Origin: Burkholderiaceae bacterium
GTDB lineage: Bacteria; Pseudomonadota; Gammaproteobacteria; Burkholderiales; Burkholderiaceae_E
Length of the DNA stretch: 6,205 bases
Reading direction: 5' to 3'
Assembly: GCA_016710525.1 (NCBI GenBank)
Contig: JADJVQ010000106.1
Coordinates: 1-6,205, forward strand
Shown: piece by piece, positions 1 to 5,771 of the stretch
Position numbering within the stretch: the first letter of the stretch is position 1
Layout of the letters: every line of letters begins with the position of its first letter
The notes under the pieces: model-generated
Database searches by the model: none
Seen by the model: the letters and a program-made list of their open reading frames with translations, nothing else
Told to the model about the DNA's origin: nothing
Made by a program: the position numbers and the translations under genes

Positions 1-378
1 GGCTGGGTTTCATGCCCATCAAACAGCATTCCATTTCTTTCGGCATTTGACCTTCCGCCGCACGTTGAAGTCTTGACAAAGGCCGAAATGCGCATTCAGC
101 AGCTGTTTGCACGTACCGCGCTAATGATCACCGACCTCTCTTCGGTCGCGTTCGAGATGGCCTACCTCCGACGCCCAGTCATCTACTACCATTTCGATTT
201 TGACGACTTCTATGGTGGAGGCCACAACTGGCGCAGAGGCTACTACGACTATGCGAAGGATGGTTTCGGTCCCATTGTGCATGAGTGTGATCAGCTGCTC
301 TTACAGGTCGCATCATTCGTGGACGATCCGGGGGCCCTCACAGGCCTATCTGCCACGAATGCAGCGCGCACTGCCTGA
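1..378 (+). CDS. CDP-glycerol glycerophosphotransferase-like enzyme, C-terminal part (5' end outside window, 3' end frameshifted)
   Basis: This is the C-terminal portion of a CDP-glycerol:poly(glycerophosphate) glycerophosphotransferase-like protein. Enzymes of this family move glycerol-phosphate or related polyol-phosphate units from a CDP donor onto a cell-surface polymer at the cytoplasmic face of the membrane. The frame is open from base 1, so the gene begins outside the window; TTG at 73 is internal. The family signature is clear: an ITDLSSVAFEMAYLRRP stretch, then IYYHFDFDDFY, then RGYYDYAKDGFGPIV, matching the usual ITDYSS...RPVIYYQFD...GYFDYEEDGFGP pattern. The frame stops at 378, but family-like sequence continues after a +1 shift near 341-344 (YLPRMQRALPDCDGRA) and another near 395 (SGRLFERIKRQ), ending at TAG 450-452. 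Removing one base at each place gives exactly 150 codons in the window. The family call is firm; the substrate is unknown. Confidence 0.8.
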   Translation, partial: GWVSCPSNSIPFLSAFDLPPHVEVLTKAEMRIQQLFARTALMITDLSSVAFEMAYLRRPVIYYHFDFDDFYGGGHNWRRGYYDYAKDGFGPIVHECDQLLLQVASFVDDPGALTGLSATNAARTA

Positions 379-452
379 TTGTGACGGCCGCGCATAGCGG
401 GCGATTGTTCGAAAGAATCAAACGCCAATCTCGAGAAACTGAATGCGGATAG
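379..452 (+). pseudogene. Displaced 3' end of the CDP-glycerol glycerophosphotransferase-like gene
   Basis: This tail lies beyond the stop that closes the upstream frame at 378. Frame 2 reads YLPRMQRALPDCDGRA up to TAG 395-397, and frame 3 then reads SGRLFERIKRQSRETECG up to TAG 450-452. The pattern of an arginine-rich helix, DGRA, then an ERLFERI-like helix is how many relatives of this family end, so these bases were probably part of the same protein. Two single-base insertions, or errors of sequencing, separate the pieces. The reconstruction is an inference from pattern and codon count. Confidence 0.55.
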
Positions 453-546
453 ACGGTACGGCCATGGCCTGCAAGATTTAGCGTTTTGTGCCCCAACTTC
501 ATCAGTTACCTGGCGCAGTTGCTTCGAAGCTCGCGTACCAGCGGCG
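453..546. other. Short flank between the glycerophosphotransferase remnant and the insertion sequence, no gene assigned
   Basis: No complete gene fits here. Frame 3 on the plus strand stays open from 453 and reads a protein-like stretch, CPNFISYLAQLLRSSRTSGA, at 489-548, before stopping at 555-557 inside the insertion-sequence end. It could be the 5' piece of a gene cut by the insertion, or chance. The stretch TGTGCCCC...ACTTCA at 487-501 loosely resembles the outer right end of the insertion sequence (reverse complement of about 2188-2202). The true left boundary of the element may therefore lie inside this segment. Confidence 0.3.
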
Positions 547-568
547 CGTCAAGGTAGTTGTCGCCTCG
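547..568 (+). repeat. Left terminal inverted repeat of the insertion sequence
   Basis: The core TAGTTGTCGCCTCG (555-568) pairs with CGGGGCGACAACTA at 2171-2184 with one mismatch. The match resumes further out with CGTCA at 547-551, giving 18 of 22 identities to the right repeat. It begins two bases after the orfB stop codon, which is compact but usual for IS3 elements. Confidence 0.7.
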
Positions 569-569
569 G

Positions 570-1660
570 TCATGCAGCCAACGCGGTTTGATTCGTCGAC
601 TTCGACGCGATGCCGACCACTGAATCCTTCTCGGGATTGAGCGTGACCGCGCCGATCGGCGTCCAGTTACGGGTATGGCGCGACCAGCGGGCCGGATGGC
701 GGGTGCGGGCCGCGAGGTACACGGCGTGACGCGCGGCGAGGATCGCGTGGTCCTCGCCGGCATGGCGCTGCGCCGGGCTGACGTAGCGGATGCCGCTGTG
801 CCGATGGTCGACGTTGTACCAATGCACGAAGCGCATTGCCCACCGGCGCGCTTCATCCAGGTCGGCGAAGCCCTTGACCGGGAACTCGGGCCGGTACTTC
901 GCCGTCCGGATCAAGGCCTCGGCATAGGCATTGTCGTCACTGACCCGCGGCCGCGAGTAGGACGGCTTGACCCCGAGCCAGTACAGCATCGCCAGCACGG
1001 TGGTGGCCTTCAACGTGGCGCCGTTGTCGCCGTGCAGGACCGGCTTGGTGGCGAGGCCGCGATCCCCTCGGCCAGCGCCGTGCGGCGCACCAGGTGCGCG
1101 GCGTGGTCGCTGTCGTCGGCGTCGTGCACCTCCCAGCCGACGATCTTGCGGCTGTACACGTCCAGGATCAGGTACAGGTAGAACCACTGGCCGACGATCG
1201 TCGTTGGCAGGAAGGTCATGTCCCAGCACCACACCTGGCACGGCGCCGTGGCGACGTGCGTGGTCGGCGGCCGCGACTTCCGTGGCGCCTTGGCCCTTCC
1301 GCGGTGGTGGACCTGTCCCTGCGCACGCAGGATGCGCGCAAAGGTGGATTCGCTGGCCAGGTACGTGCCCTCGTCGGCGAGCATCGGGACGATCCGCGCC
1401 GGCGGCAGATCGGCGAAGCGCGGCTCGTTGGCCACTTGCAGTACGGCCGACCGCTCTTCCGGACTCAGCGCGTGGGTCGGCGCTGGCCGCGACGCCTCGG
1501 GCCGACGATCCCCGGTGACCAAGCCATCGTCGAGCTGCCAGCGCTGCAGGGTGCGGGCGCTGATGCCGGCGACTGCACAGGCGCGGTCCAAGCGCGCGCC
1601 GGCAGCGCGGGCGGTCTCGATTTCGCGGGCCAGACTGCGGCGATCTTCGAGGCCGATCAT
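570..1660 (-). CDS. IS3-family transposase OrfB (DDE integrase core), interrupted by a one-base deletion near 1051-1057
   Basis: OrfB supplies the catalytic domain of an IS3 transposase, cutting and joining the element's ends. The ATG at 1660 overlaps the orfA stop as ATGA. An N-terminal helix-turn-helix (residues ~20-45, ISARTLQRW) is followed by the HTH_21-like segment and the rve core. The first catalytic Asp is D147 in WCWDMTFLP. The frame then breaks: one frame runs on to ACTATTAPR-like nonsense ending at 1010, while the true continuation, TKPVLHGDNGATLK, lies in the next frame down to TGA at 572-570. Adding one base gives exactly 364 codons, with D212 in HGDNG and E248 in YAEALIRTAK. 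This is the DD35E spacing and the E+7 lysine expected of IS3 enzymes. The break separates D147 from D212 and E248, so as read the enzyme would be dead. Confidence 0.85.
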
Positions 1661-2133
1661 TCGTCCCCGCCCTTGTTGAAGATCGCCTCGACTTTTTTTG
1701 ACAGCACCAACAGCGCCGCCGTCTCCGCCAACGCCTTGTCCTTGCGCCGCACCTCGCGCTCGAGCTCCTTGATCCGGCGCCGGTCCTGCCGCGTCTGCTG
1801 CGGAGTGGCCCGCGCATCCTCCGGTGCGGCCAGCGCTTCGGTCGCCGCCACACGCCACGTCGCCAGCTCCTGCGGGTATACCCCGTGGGCACGACACCAC
1901 GCGCTACGACTCGCCTCGTCCATCGCCGCCGTCGTCACCACCGCATCCAGGCGTGCCGCCGCACTCCACGCCCGCTCTCGCGCCGGCTCGGCCAGCGCTG
2001 CACTGCGCCACCGCTCCAGCGTCGCCACCCCCACGCCGTATTCCCGCGCCACATCATCCAGCGTTGCGCTTTCCGGCGGCAGCAACCGCGCCACCGCTCG
2101 ATCCTTGAATGCCTTTCCGTATCGGGCCACCAC
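1657..2133 (-). CDS. IS3-family transposase OrfA (DNA-binding regulator/helper)
   Basis: OrfA of 158 residues, longer than the ~90-110 residues common in IS3 elements. It has a helix-turn-helix at residues ~22-45 (TLDDVAREYGVGVATLERW), a second one at ~71-97 (around CRAHGVYPQELATW), and a charged heptad-like coiled coil at ~112-145 (RIKELEREVRRKDKALAE) that probably serves multimerisation. Alone it would bind the inverted repeats; fused to OrfB by frameshifting it would target the full transposase. Two adjacent GTG codons (2133 and 2130) can start it. The GAGGGG just upstream (2135-2140) leaves 1 nt to the first and 4 nt to the second, so the second may be the real start. It overlaps orfB by the ATGA at 1657-1660. 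It appears intact. Confidence 0.88.
   Translation of the reverse strand: MVARYGKAFKDRAVARLLPPESATLDDVAREYGVGVATLERWRSAALAEPARERAWSAAARLDAVVTTAAMDEASRSAWCRAHGVYPQELATWRVAATEALAAPEDARATPQQTRQDRRRIKELEREVRRKDKALAETAALLVLSKKVEAIFNKGGDE
1693..1699 (-). promoter_or_regulatory. A7 slippery heptamer for -1 programmed ribosomal frameshifting (orfA to orfAB)
   Basis: On the minus strand the orfA codons TCA AAA AAA GTC place A AAA AAA in the phase needed for a -1 slip. After slipping, the ribosome reads KKSRGDLQQGRGRMIGLED, which joins orfB in frame. This is the standard way IS3-family elements make the OrfAB transposase, and the heptamer lies 33 bases before the orfA stop. No downstream stimulatory structure was established. 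Confidence 0.8.
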
Positions 2134-2170
2134 GTCCCCTCATCATCGCCCCCAGATTCATCGATTCTAT

Positions 2171-2192
2171 CGGGGCGACAACTATTCTGACG
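2171..2192 (-). repeat. Right terminal inverted repeat of the insertion sequence
   Basis: CGGGGCGACAACTA (2171-2184) is the inverted match, with one mismatch, of the left core, and TGACG (2188-2192) matches the left CGTCA. Beyond it the G-run and CCAGTTC (2194-2207), read on the minus strand, give GAACTGGCCCCCC. That resembles the outer tips of many IS3-type elements, so the real tip is probably a few bases further right. Confidence 0.7.
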
Positions 2193-2383
2193 TGGGGGGC
2201 CAGTTCTGGCCCGGGCTTCCGGGCGACCAGCCACGCTCAGAGTGAACTGCTTGCACCAAGCGGTCCGCAAGCGTTTACTGATGCCGGCGCTGCAAAGCGA
2301 GCCGAGACCATATGACGCATCGTACGCAAGCCTGCAGCCAACTGCCGCGCTGAACAGTCACCCTATCAACCTGCGGAGCTCCA
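2193..2383. other. Flank between insertion sequence and glycosyltransferase, no gene assigned
   Basis: This stretch of about 190 bases holds no gene I can recognise. Two plus-strand frames stay open. One runs to TGA 2313-2315 and ends in LLAPSGPQAFTDAGAAKRAE; the other runs through into the start of the next gene, giving VRKRLLMPALQSEPRPYDAS. Either could be the 3' remnant of a gene disrupted by the insertion sequence, but neither resembles a family I know. A ribosome binding site for the next gene sits at its right edge. No convincing promoter was found. Confidence 0.3.
2375..2378 (+). promoter_or_regulatory. Ribosome binding site for the glycosyltransferase
   Basis: GGAG lies five bases before the ATG at 2384. 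This is a good Shine-Dalgarno position and supports that ATG as the start. Confidence 0.6.
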
Positions 2384-3418
2384 ATGGCCGACAAAGGCCT
2401 TCACCCCAGCGTTGGCTGGATAATTGCATGGGATCAACAGACGGCAGCATCGCGACTGCAGGGAACTCTCATCCATGAGCAATTGAAGACGATGGGCGTT
2501 CGCTCATCAATCATCGCGGAGAATTTCGCTGCCACATTTCATCGCTACTCCTGGGACTTCCTTCGCTTCGCCAGGGACCTGCGCGTCAAACGCGCGTACG
2601 ACGTGCTCATGTTTACCCGCCCCGAATGGATGGGCATCAAACTCAGTCAGCTTTGCAGACTGGCCGGCATACCCACCGTCTGCGTCATAAGCGACCTCTT
2701 GCCTGCTCAATATGATGAGCACTTCGATCTCACGATCGTGCCCACACGGCGGCTCGCATCTGCGCTCTCTCTGAAGCGCTATTGCGTAATCGAAGACATG
2801 ATCGAAGTTCCTCCGAGTGAATGCAAGCGAACCTACGAACAGTCGTCCGATAAACTGATCTTGGTTTGGGTCGGGCATCCGAGCTGCAAGAGTGTTGTCC
2901 TCGACCTGACTGCGGAGTTGACCGCGCACCCTGCTCTACGGGACAGAATTGAAGTGCGAACGATCTCGAAGGGATCTTGGGCGACGCACCAGTGGTCACT
3001 CGATACGGTGTATTCCCAGATGCTCGCGGCCGACATCGCAATCCTCCCGATGCCTGCGGGCGAGAATATCCTTGTGAAGTCAGCGAATCGCCTCGCGCTC
3101 TGCATGGCTCTGGGGCTCCCAACCATCGCAACCCCAATCCCATCCTACGAGAATGTAGGACTAGCGGGAAGCGCTTGGATGCCCGCGAGATCGTCCGACG
3201 AATTCTGCATGCACGTTCTCGCATTGGCAGACCCTTCCACGCGGCAACGTATCGGCCATCTGGCACGCGATCATGCACAGCGGCTCTTTGCTCCTGCCGT
3301 CATTGCGCGCCAGTGGTTGACAGCGATCAATGAGACGTATCGCATCGGCGTGACCCCAACAAACTCAACATTTTCGACGACTGTCGTCGATCGAGCGCTG
3401 CGTCTCATGGGCGCCTAA
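2384..3418 (+). CDS. Glycosyltransferase, GT4-like (GT-B fold), surface polysaccharide synthesis
   Basis: A 344-residue cytoplasmic protein without membrane spans that reads as a family-4-like glycosyltransferase of polysaccharide loci. The N-terminal half has the expected opening around GWIIAWDQQTAASRLQG (11-27), a YDVLMFTRPEWMG segment (72-84), and a GIPTVCVISD strand/loop (95-104). A DLTIVPTRRLASAL stretch (115-128) follows, where this group checks for acceptor or donor. The C-terminal nucleotide-binding half starts near LILVWVGHPS (158-167), passes AADIAILPMP (215-224), and carries KSANRLALCMALGLPTIATP (232-251). That last part is the conserved region that contacts the nucleotide sugar in related enzymes (K/P-x-NR-x(5)-MALGLP-x-I-A). 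The length is normal and the frame intact. Start at ATG 2384 is supported by GGAG. Donor and acceptor cannot be told. It may have shared a transcript with the upstream glycerophosphotransferase before the insertion sequence arrived (inference). Confidence 0.8.
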   Translation: MADKGLHPSVGWIIAWDQQTAASRLQGTLIHEQLKTMGVRSSIIAENFAATFHRYSWDFLRFARDLRVKRAYDVLMFTRPEWMGIKLSQLCRLAGIPTVCVISDLLPAQYDEHFDLTIVPTRRLASALSLKRYCVIEDMIEVPPSECKRTYEQSSDKLILVWVGHPSCKSVVLDLTAELTAHPALRDRIEVRTISKGSWATHQWSLDTVYSQMLAADIAILPMPAGENILVKSANRLALCMALGLPTIATPIPSYENVGLAGSAWMPARSSDEFCMHVLALADPSTRQRIGHLARDHAQRLFAPAVIARQWLTAINETYRIGVTPTNSTFSTTVVDRALRLMGA

Positions 3419-3428
3419 ACCAGCACCA

Positions 3429-3448
3429 CCATCGGCGATAGCCGATGG
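3429..3448. terminator. Perfect 8-bp hairpin between convergent genes (possible bidirectional terminator)
   Basis: CCATCGGC, loop GATA, GCCGATGG: a perfect 8-bp stem with a four-base loop, ten bases after the stop of the plus-strand glycosyltransferase and downstream of the 3' end of the minus-strand membrane protein. The position suits a shared terminator. Neither side is followed by a T-run, so it is not a canonical Rho-independent terminator; it may just stabilise 3' ends. Confidence 0.4.
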
Positions 3449-3473
3449 CATCGACGTTCTAGGTCGTTGCGTC

Positions 3474-3515
3474 TTGAGCGTTGAGCGACATCGCTGTACG
3501 TTGAACTAGATCGCT
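3474..3515. repeat. Short tandem and spaced repeats in the convergent gap
   Basis: TTGAGCG occurs twice head to tail (3474-3480 and 3481-3487). TTGAGCGACATCGCT (3481-3495) is matched at 12 of 15 positions by TTGAACTAGATCGCT twenty bases further on (3501-3515), which includes the stop codon of the membrane glycosyltransferase. AGCGA-CA-TCGCT (3484-3495) is also a small inverted repeat. This may be a trace of local duplication; no function is evident. Confidence 0.35.
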
Positions 3516-5220
3516 CGTCGAAGCACGTATATGTTCGACTCCTGCCCAAGAAGCCAGCGACGAAAGCCATAACGGCGCAGCTCGACGTATCCCGGCACAG
3601 GCCCGGATGCCACCACATACTCGTCGTCACTAACCCACCACCAGCTCTTTTCACGCGATCGAACATAATTCGCATCATGCAAGAACCACCCGTTGAATTC
3701 ATACCCGCCATCGATGTGTTCTGGTTTCGCTTTAGTGTCGTAGATCAGGCTATTCAACGCAACCCATCGAGTTCTGTTCCACGAGAGGTAGTCGTGCGTC
3801 GCCGCAACGGAAAAGACGGCATACGCAACGAGCAGTGCAATCGATGCCCTTGGGCTTCGCCGGGGCACCCACGCAAGCGCCCAATTGGCAAATGTCGAGA
3901 GAAGCAGGACGCAAAATGGGACAAACAGAAGAAAATAGCGATCGAACACAGTCAGGCGCGTCGAGGCCACGAATAGAATCAGGAGATACGCGGCCGGTGC
4001 GACCAGCAACATTGCAGCAACCCAATACTCGGGTCGCGATTCGGCTACCCTTGCGAACAAGAATTGATAGCCCATACGCAACAGTAGCCAAGTCAGCAAA
4101 GTCGCACCGAAAGCGCCCATTGCCGAAATCGCGACCCAACCAAATTCCAGAAAGATGGGAGTGATCGGAATGTTCAGACCAAGGATGAACGTATCGCGTA
4201 GCGTGAGTGGTCCGAGCCTGTACTTGGTAAGCACGTTCCTTGATGACGGCATTGTCAGGCCCTGCCACCAGAGAAGTGCAAGCACCACGATTGCGATGAG
4301 TGTGGTGACACGCGTGAACGTCATTGATGTAGAACTTCGGAGGCTGTTCGACTTGCTATTATGAAAAAGGACGATAAAAGGAAGCAAAAAGAACCCAACA
4401 TAGGTCACTGCTACGACCAAAGTGCGGCGCGCCACCCATGGGGAGGGTATCTGAGCACTTTCCAAAGCAGCATGGGGTGAGAGAATTGGCATACGGTTGG
4501 TGTGTATCAACCAATGCTCGTAACCGAAATGCATGGCGGCGCCCGCGAGAAGGGCAGCGATGGCTACGAGCAGCCTCATCGGCTTGATTCCATACTTAAT
4601 TGCGTACGCGGCGGAAAACCCCATAAGTACAACTAATCCCACCTGGCGAATCATGACCGCAGCAAACGCAAAGAGGAGACCGACAATCAGATACCGCGAG
4701 TCCTCCCTTCTGAAGCCTCGGGCAAGGCAAAACAAGCTAAGGATGACGACGGTGGTGAAGGGAACGTCCGTCATAAAACTGTTTGCCAGACCAAAGTAGA
4801 GTGGATTGACGATCAATACCAGGGCACCCACCAGCGCGGTCCTGCGAGTGCCGCCAAGCTCCTTGATCAAGAAAAATAGCGCGAGTGCCCCGAGGAGTCC
4901 AAGGACCAATGTTGAAAAGCGAAGTGCCGTAAACGAGAACCCGAACGGAATGCAGAAAAGGGCTCCCCAATACGCTTGTGGCCCCAGGTTGGCGCTTGCT
5001 GGGCTGGGAAAGTGGTAGTAGCCGTTTCCAACAATGACCTGACAACCAGCCCGTATACCCAGTCATCGTTGAGTGGGAAGTCGCCTATCGGGTTTGCTGC
5101 CGCGATCATCAAGATCCAGATGACAGAAATCACGGCGCAACAGGCGCGGTCGAGGGTTTTGCCACTGAGCTCAGACCGGCAGGTCAGATCGCTTGTGGCC
5201 CGTCGTTCGGCATTGCCCAT
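3506..5220 (-). CDS. GT39/ArnT-like polytopic membrane glycosyltransferase, with one frameshift near 5023
   Basis: A large inner-membrane protein of the GT-C fold (PMT/ArnT-like, GT39). Such enzymes take a sugar from a polyprenyl-phosphate carrier and add it to a glycan or lipid in the periplasm. Adding one base near 5023 gives exactly 572 codons. The N-terminus has one membrane helix (residues ~24-43, CCAVISVIWILMIAAANP), then DFPLNDDWVYG (47-57), whose acidic pair sits where GT-C enzymes keep their catalytic acidic residues. After the break the frame reads GYYHFPSPASANLGPQAYWG and continues through many hydrophobic helices, including GLANSFMTDVPF, a typical PMT_2 segment. The 467 residues from 4909 are uninterrupted, ending in a soluble tail with SWWWVSDDEY. 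ATG 5220 is preferred; GCGAGAGTA just before it is a weak binding site. It lies directly after the GtrA gene, which suggests a glycan-modifying pair. Sugar unknown. Confidence 0.75.
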
Positions 5221-5243
5221 TACTCTCGCATTGTCCTCGTGCT

Positions 5244-5746
5244 TTAATCCCGGCAACTCAGAACTCCTGAGCTTCGTACATGTTGGGGACGAAACCTCGG
5301 AGAGGGAGGCTCGACGGACCGCTCCTCGGAGTTCTGCGTAAACGAGAAACGTCTTGTGCCCAATAAAGCTGATGATGACCTGCAGCGCCATGATCACTGC
5401 GCCCGCGATGTATGGAGAGGCGCCTGGATTGCCGTAAACAAATGTCACGAAGTACACCGTCGGCGGCAACAGCGCCAGCCCCACCGCGATGCTGCCGCTA
5501 CACCATCAGGCAACGCACCCACTCCTTCAGGTAGTTGCCCTTGGTCTTGAATACGAACCACTTGTAACCGAGGAAAGATACCGTGATGTTGAGCACGCTG
5601 GAGAGCAGGCTTGCTGCCGGTAACTCGCGGGAATGTAACGATCCAACAGGGCCGTCAGGAGTGCGAACGTCCGTATCCGAATGCGGTGTTCAGATACCAA
5701 CCACCAGGTAGCGCCCCAGCTGCCCCGGCGGGATGTGTCTTGTCAC
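5244..5746 (-). pseudogene. GtrA-family membrane protein (polyprenyl-phosphate-sugar flippase type), broken by about five single-base indels
   Basis: Read with corrections, this is a GtrA-like protein of 167 residues with four membrane helices. The family is thought to flip undecaprenyl-phosphate-linked sugars for glycan modification. Conserved pieces appear in order but in different frames: GRYLVVGI(W)NTAFGY, ALLTALLDRYIPASY, LNITVSFLGYKWFVFKTKGN, then GLALLPPTVYFV and SPYIAGAVIMALQVIISFIGHKTF. GYKWFVF and GHKTFSF are the paired helix-end motifs of this family. Breaks: a missing base at TGA 5692-5690 (expected TGG), a missing base near 5671, another near 5619, an extra base creating TAG at 5500-5498, and an extra base in AAA 5347-5349. 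Correcting all five gives exactly 168 codons ending at TAA 5246-5244. The start is GTG 5746 or TTG 5770. Without the last correction the tail runs in frame into the next gene. It follows the Nudix gene by 25 bases. Confidence 0.7.
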
Positions 5747-5771
5747 CGACGCAATCGAAGAACGAATCAAG

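Larger units (their letters stand above)
547..2192 (-). mobile_element. IS3-family insertion sequence (orfA/orfB, A7 frameshift site, terminal inverted repeats)
   Basis: A complete-looking IS3-family element on the minus strand. It contains orfA (helix-turn-helix and coiled coil), orfB (rve-type integrase with DD35E triad), a run of seven A at the orfA/orfB junction, and inverted repeats of 22 bp with 18 identities at 547-568 and 2171-2192. The element is clearly richer in G and C than both flanks, which marks it as a separate insertion into the polysaccharide locus. The outer ends are uncertain. IS3 elements normally end in TG...CA, and the right end could extend to about 2202-2208, where the reverse complement reads GAACTGGCCCCCC; the left end could reach about 533 or even 487. 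I could not find a clean 3-5 bp target duplication. Because orfB is frameshifted, the copy may be inactive unless that is a sequencing error. Confidence 0.85.

Noticed and set aside
675..2245. Long plus-strand open frames across the insertion sequence (including 1094-2245)
   Set aside because: They are antisense shadows of orfA/orfB in very GC-rich DNA, rich in Arg, Ala and Gly with no family pattern, while the minus strand carries clear transposase motifs.
2251..2279. Possible promoter TTGCAC-17-TTTACT before the glycosyltransferase
   Set aside because: Only about half the positions match the sigma-70 consensus, and such matches are common by chance.
2242..2478. Plus-strand open frame starting at GTG 2242 as a small gene
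   Set aside because: It overlaps the glycosyltransferase start in another frame, has no clear ribosome binding site and resembles no family; kept only as possible remnant sequence.
4737..5066. Minus-strand open frame of 109 residues over the GT39 N-terminus
   Set aside because: It is a shifted reading of the GT39 gene; the other two frames together give the membrane protein sequence.
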